From Alphaproteobacteria bacterium (lineage in GTDB: Bacteria > Pseudomonadota > Alphaproteobacteria > UBA6615), in NCBI GenBank assembly GCA_013003285.1, contig JABDJY010000352.1:1-8861 (forward strand): a DNA stretch of 8,861 nucleotides. Direction: 5' to 3'. The notes under the pieces are model-generated. The model did no database searches, was not told where the DNA came from, and worked only from the letters and a program-made list of their open reading frames with translations. Within the stretch, counting starts at the first letter, position 1; each line of letters begins with the position of its first letter. Both the position numbers and the translations under genes were made by a program. Below, piece by piece: positions 7,353 through 8,861 of this stretch.

Positions 7353-7357
7353 GGGAG
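7353..7357 (+). promoter_or_regulatory. Ribosome binding site of the amidohydrolase gene
   Basis: GGGAG lies 7 bases before the ATG at 7365. This favours the long form of the protein over the internal ATG at 7521, where GGGA directly abuts the start codon with no spacing. Confidence 0.7.
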
Positions 7358-7364
7358 CTGGGAT

Positions 7365-8753
7365 ATGCCGCAAAATTTCGATCCGGATGGCAATCGTTTG
7401 CCGATCAAGCTGGATTCCACCTCGAACGGCGAATTCGTGCCGATTCCGCTCGATCCTATCCATCGTCGGGCTAATCGGCTGGCGCAGGAATGGGCCAGCG
7501 AAAATGCCCGCCGGCTGGGAATGGCGCGGCGTAAATTCATGATCTCGGCCTGTGGCGCGGCGAGCACCTTATTGGCCTTCAATGCCGCCAACGCGGCCGC
7601 CGGGCGCAATGGCGGGTTCTTCGAACTCGACCAGACCGCCGCGGTCGATCCCGACGCCGCGCGCGAGAGTTTGGCGGGCCGCGAATTCATTTTCGATGTG
7701 CAGGGCCATTTCGTCGGTCAGAACGGCTTGGGCCGGACGGGGTTGGGCGATTCCGACACGTTTCTGAAGGACGTATTTATGGATTCCGACACCGACATGA
7801 TGGTGTTGTCGTTCATCCCCTCGCGGCGCGAGCGCGAGCTTTTGACTATCCAGGAGGCCGACGCCACCAGGCGCATTGTCGACGCGATGGAGGGGACCCA
7901 CCGGCTGCTGCTCCATGGCCGCGCCAATCCCAATCAGGATGGCGACTTGGCCGGGATGGACGAGCTCGCCGAGCGCTGGGGCGTGTCGGCGTGGAAGTGC
8001 TACACCCAATGGGGACCCGATGGGCGCGGCTTCTTTCTTAACGACGATACAGGGCTGAAGCTGATCGAGAAGGCTCGTGCTCTCGGTGTAAAAAATATCT
8101 GCGTCCACAAGGGGCTGCCGTTCGGCCGGCGGTCCTATGAACATAGTTTGGCCAGTGATATCGGTGTCGTCGCCAAGATGTTTCCGGACGTGAATTTCCT
8201 GGTCTACCATTCGGGCTTCATCGCCGGAGAGGCGGAGGGCCCGTACAATCCGCAGCGCGGCGAGGGGGTGGACGAACTCATTCGCTCGGTCGAGGAAAAC
8301 GGCGTGGGCCGTAACGCCAATGTGTATGCCGAACTGGGCAGCACCTGGCGGCAGTCCTTCCGCGACCCCGACAGCGCCGCCCATATTATCGGCAAGCTGG
8401 TCAAGCATATCGGCGAGAACAATGTGCTCTATGGCTCTGATAGTATCTGGTTCGGCTCGCCGCAGGACCAGATTCAGGCGTTTCGTACCTTCCAGATATC
8501 GCCAGAAATGCAGGAAAAATACGGCTACGCGGCGCTAACCCCGAAGCTCCGGGCGCAAATACTGGGTCTCAACGCGGCTAAGCCCTATAGCATCGATGTG
8601 GGCGAGGTCCTCAAACGCGCGCGGCGCGATACCATCGAGAATCGCCGGACGGATTATCGCGAAGATCCCAACCCCCATTTTCTCACCTACGGTCCCAAGA
8701 CCCGGCGCGAGTTCCTCGCCAATCGCCGCGCCCGCGGCGGCTCACCGATATAA
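7365..8753 (+). CDS. Amidohydrolase-2-like metal-dependent hydrolase with internal twin-arginine motif
   Basis: A 462-residue protein whose region from about residue 107 looks like a TIM-barrel amidohydrolase of the Amidohydro_2 type, enzymes that hydrolyse or decarboxylate small molecules. Candidate metal and active-site residues are DVQGH (111-115), where the usual HxH has Gln113 for the first His, Lys211 (AWKCYTQW), His248 (ICVHKG), His282 (VYHSG) and Asp359 (YGSDSIW). The end of the barrel shows LGLNAAKPYSID, like the LGxNAAxLY motif of the family. Residues 54-78 (ARRKFMIS, then an Ala-rich hydrophobic stretch) resemble a Tat signal, which would send the folded enzyme to the periplasm, but 54 residues precede the twin arginines. 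An internal ATG at codon 53 (7521) would give a standard Tat signal; the upstream start has the better ribosome site. The gene is divergent from the exporter cluster. The substrate is unknown. Confidence 0.9.
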   Translation: MPQNFDPDGNRLPIKLDSTSNGEFVPIPLDPIHRRANRLAQEWASENARRLGMARRKFMISACGAASTLLAFNAANAAAGRNGGFFELDQTAAVDPDAARESLAGREFIFDVQGHFVGQNGLGRTGLGDSDTFLKDVFMDSDTDMMVLSFIPSRRERELLTIQEADATRRIVDAMEGTHRLLLHGRANPNQDGDLAGMDELAERWGVSAWKCYTQWGPDGRGFFLNDDTGLKLIEKARALGVKNICVHKGLPFGRRSYEHSLASDIGVVAKMFPDVNFLVYHSGFIAGEAEGPYNPQRGEGVDELIRSVEENGVGRNANVYAELGSTWRQSFRDPDSAAHIIGKLVKHIGENNVLYGSDSIWFGSPQDQIQAFRTFQISPEMQEKYGYAALTPKLRAQILGLNAAKPYSIDVGEVLKRARRDTIENRRTDYREDPNPHFLTYGPKTRREFLANRRARGGSPI

Positions 8754-8786
8754 AATTTGTTTTCTTGAACGTACCCCCCACCCCAT

Positions 8787-8809
8787 CCCTCCCCCTCAAG
8801 GGGGGAGGG
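8787..8809. repeat. GC-rich hairpin repeat 1, possible terminator
   Basis: The left arm CCCTCCCCC (8787-8795) pairs perfectly with GGGGGAGGG (8801-8809) around a 5-base loop, 34 bases after the amidohydrolase stop. The C-rich lead-in at 8773-8784 plus this palindrome resembles dispersed intergenic repeats common in Alphaproteobacteria (from memory, unverified). It could help end transcription, but no run of T follows, so a standard intrinsic terminator is not shown. Confidence 0.75.
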
Positions 8810-8837
8810 GGTAAATTATCGTCACCTCGCTATCATT

Positions 8838-8861
8838 CCCTCCCCCCAGCGAGGGGGAGGG
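8838..8861. repeat. GC-rich hairpin repeat 2, reaching the window edge
   Basis: The same arms as in the first hairpin, CCCTCCCCC (8838-8846) and GGGGGAGGG (8853-8861), enclose a 6-base loop. The unit begins 28 bases after the first ends and may continue past the window. CCTCGCT at 8825-8831 is also complementary to AGCGAGG at 8848-8854, so a competing fold is possible. Confidence 0.75.

Larger units (their letters stand above)
7107..7364. other. Divergent intergenic region between exporter cluster and amidohydrolase
   Basis: These 258 bases separate the minus-strand exporter cluster from the plus-strand amidohydrolase and must hold the promoters of both. It is richer in A and T than the flanking genes. 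It contains the rightward promoter candidate listed separately. A minus-strand TATAAA is present at 7206-7211 but has only a poor -35 match at normal spacing. An imperfect inverted repeat lies at 7135-7170. A 180-residue minus-strand open frame crossing this region is antisense to the amidohydrolase and has no coding character. I see no small gene or RNA gene here. Confidence 0.7.

Noticed and set aside
7569..8408. Minus-strand open frame (279 codons) opposite the amidohydrolase
   Set aside because: The plus strand carries clear metal-site motifs; the minus product shows no domain and no ribosome site was found.
8596..8814. Frame ending in PHPIPPPQGGRG across the hairpin repeat
   Set aside because: This is the typical artefact of translating the C/G-rich intergenic repeat; it lies in a shadow frame of the amidohydrolase.

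Overview
The window is GC-rich, densely coded bacterial DNA. I infer an alphaproteobacterial source, possibly Rhodospirillales-like. The grounds are base composition, the style of the proteins, and the C-rich/G-rich hairpin repeats at the right edge, which resemble intergenic repeats common in that class. There was no database search. I see no tRNA, rRNA, CRISPR array, transposase or phage gene.

Layout, left to right. (1) Positions 3-668, plus strand: the 3' end of a protein with a proline-rich linker and an unrecognised C-terminal domain; its start lies outside the window. (2) Positions 716-1525, plus strand: a short-chain dehydrogenase/reductase (SDR) with normal cofactor and Tyr/Lys motifs but a substituted tetrad Asn. 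(3) Positions 1553-7106, minus strand: a compact four-gene cluster read right to left. It holds two half-size ABC exporter subunits joined by a 4-base ATGA overlap, then an isopenicillin N synthase-like 2-oxoglutarate/Fe(II) oxygenase, then an alpha/beta hydrolase that overlaps the oxygenase. It converges on the SDR with a 27-base gap. (4) Positions 7107-7364: a 258-base divergent intergenic region with a promoter candidate for the rightward gene. (5) Positions 7365-8753, plus strand: an amidohydrolase-2-like TIM-barrel enzyme with a twin-arginine motif 55 residues into the protein. (6) Positions 8754-8861: intergenic DNA with two hairpins that share identical 9-base arms, cut by the window edge.

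How the genes may work together. The two ABC subunits have the hallmarks of an asymmetric heterodimeric exporter: one has Asp for the Walker B catalytic Glu and an intact LSGGQ, and the other has the Glu but an LSLGQ signature. Their co-directional packing with an oxygenase and an esterase-like hydrolase suggests a small-molecule modification/export or detoxification unit, with the divergent amidohydrolase and convergent SDR as possible partners. The substrate cannot be read from the sequence. All the families are known. What is potentially undescribed is the combination, together with the active-site substitutions in the SDR and amidohydrolase. I found no clear sign of a wholly new kind of system.
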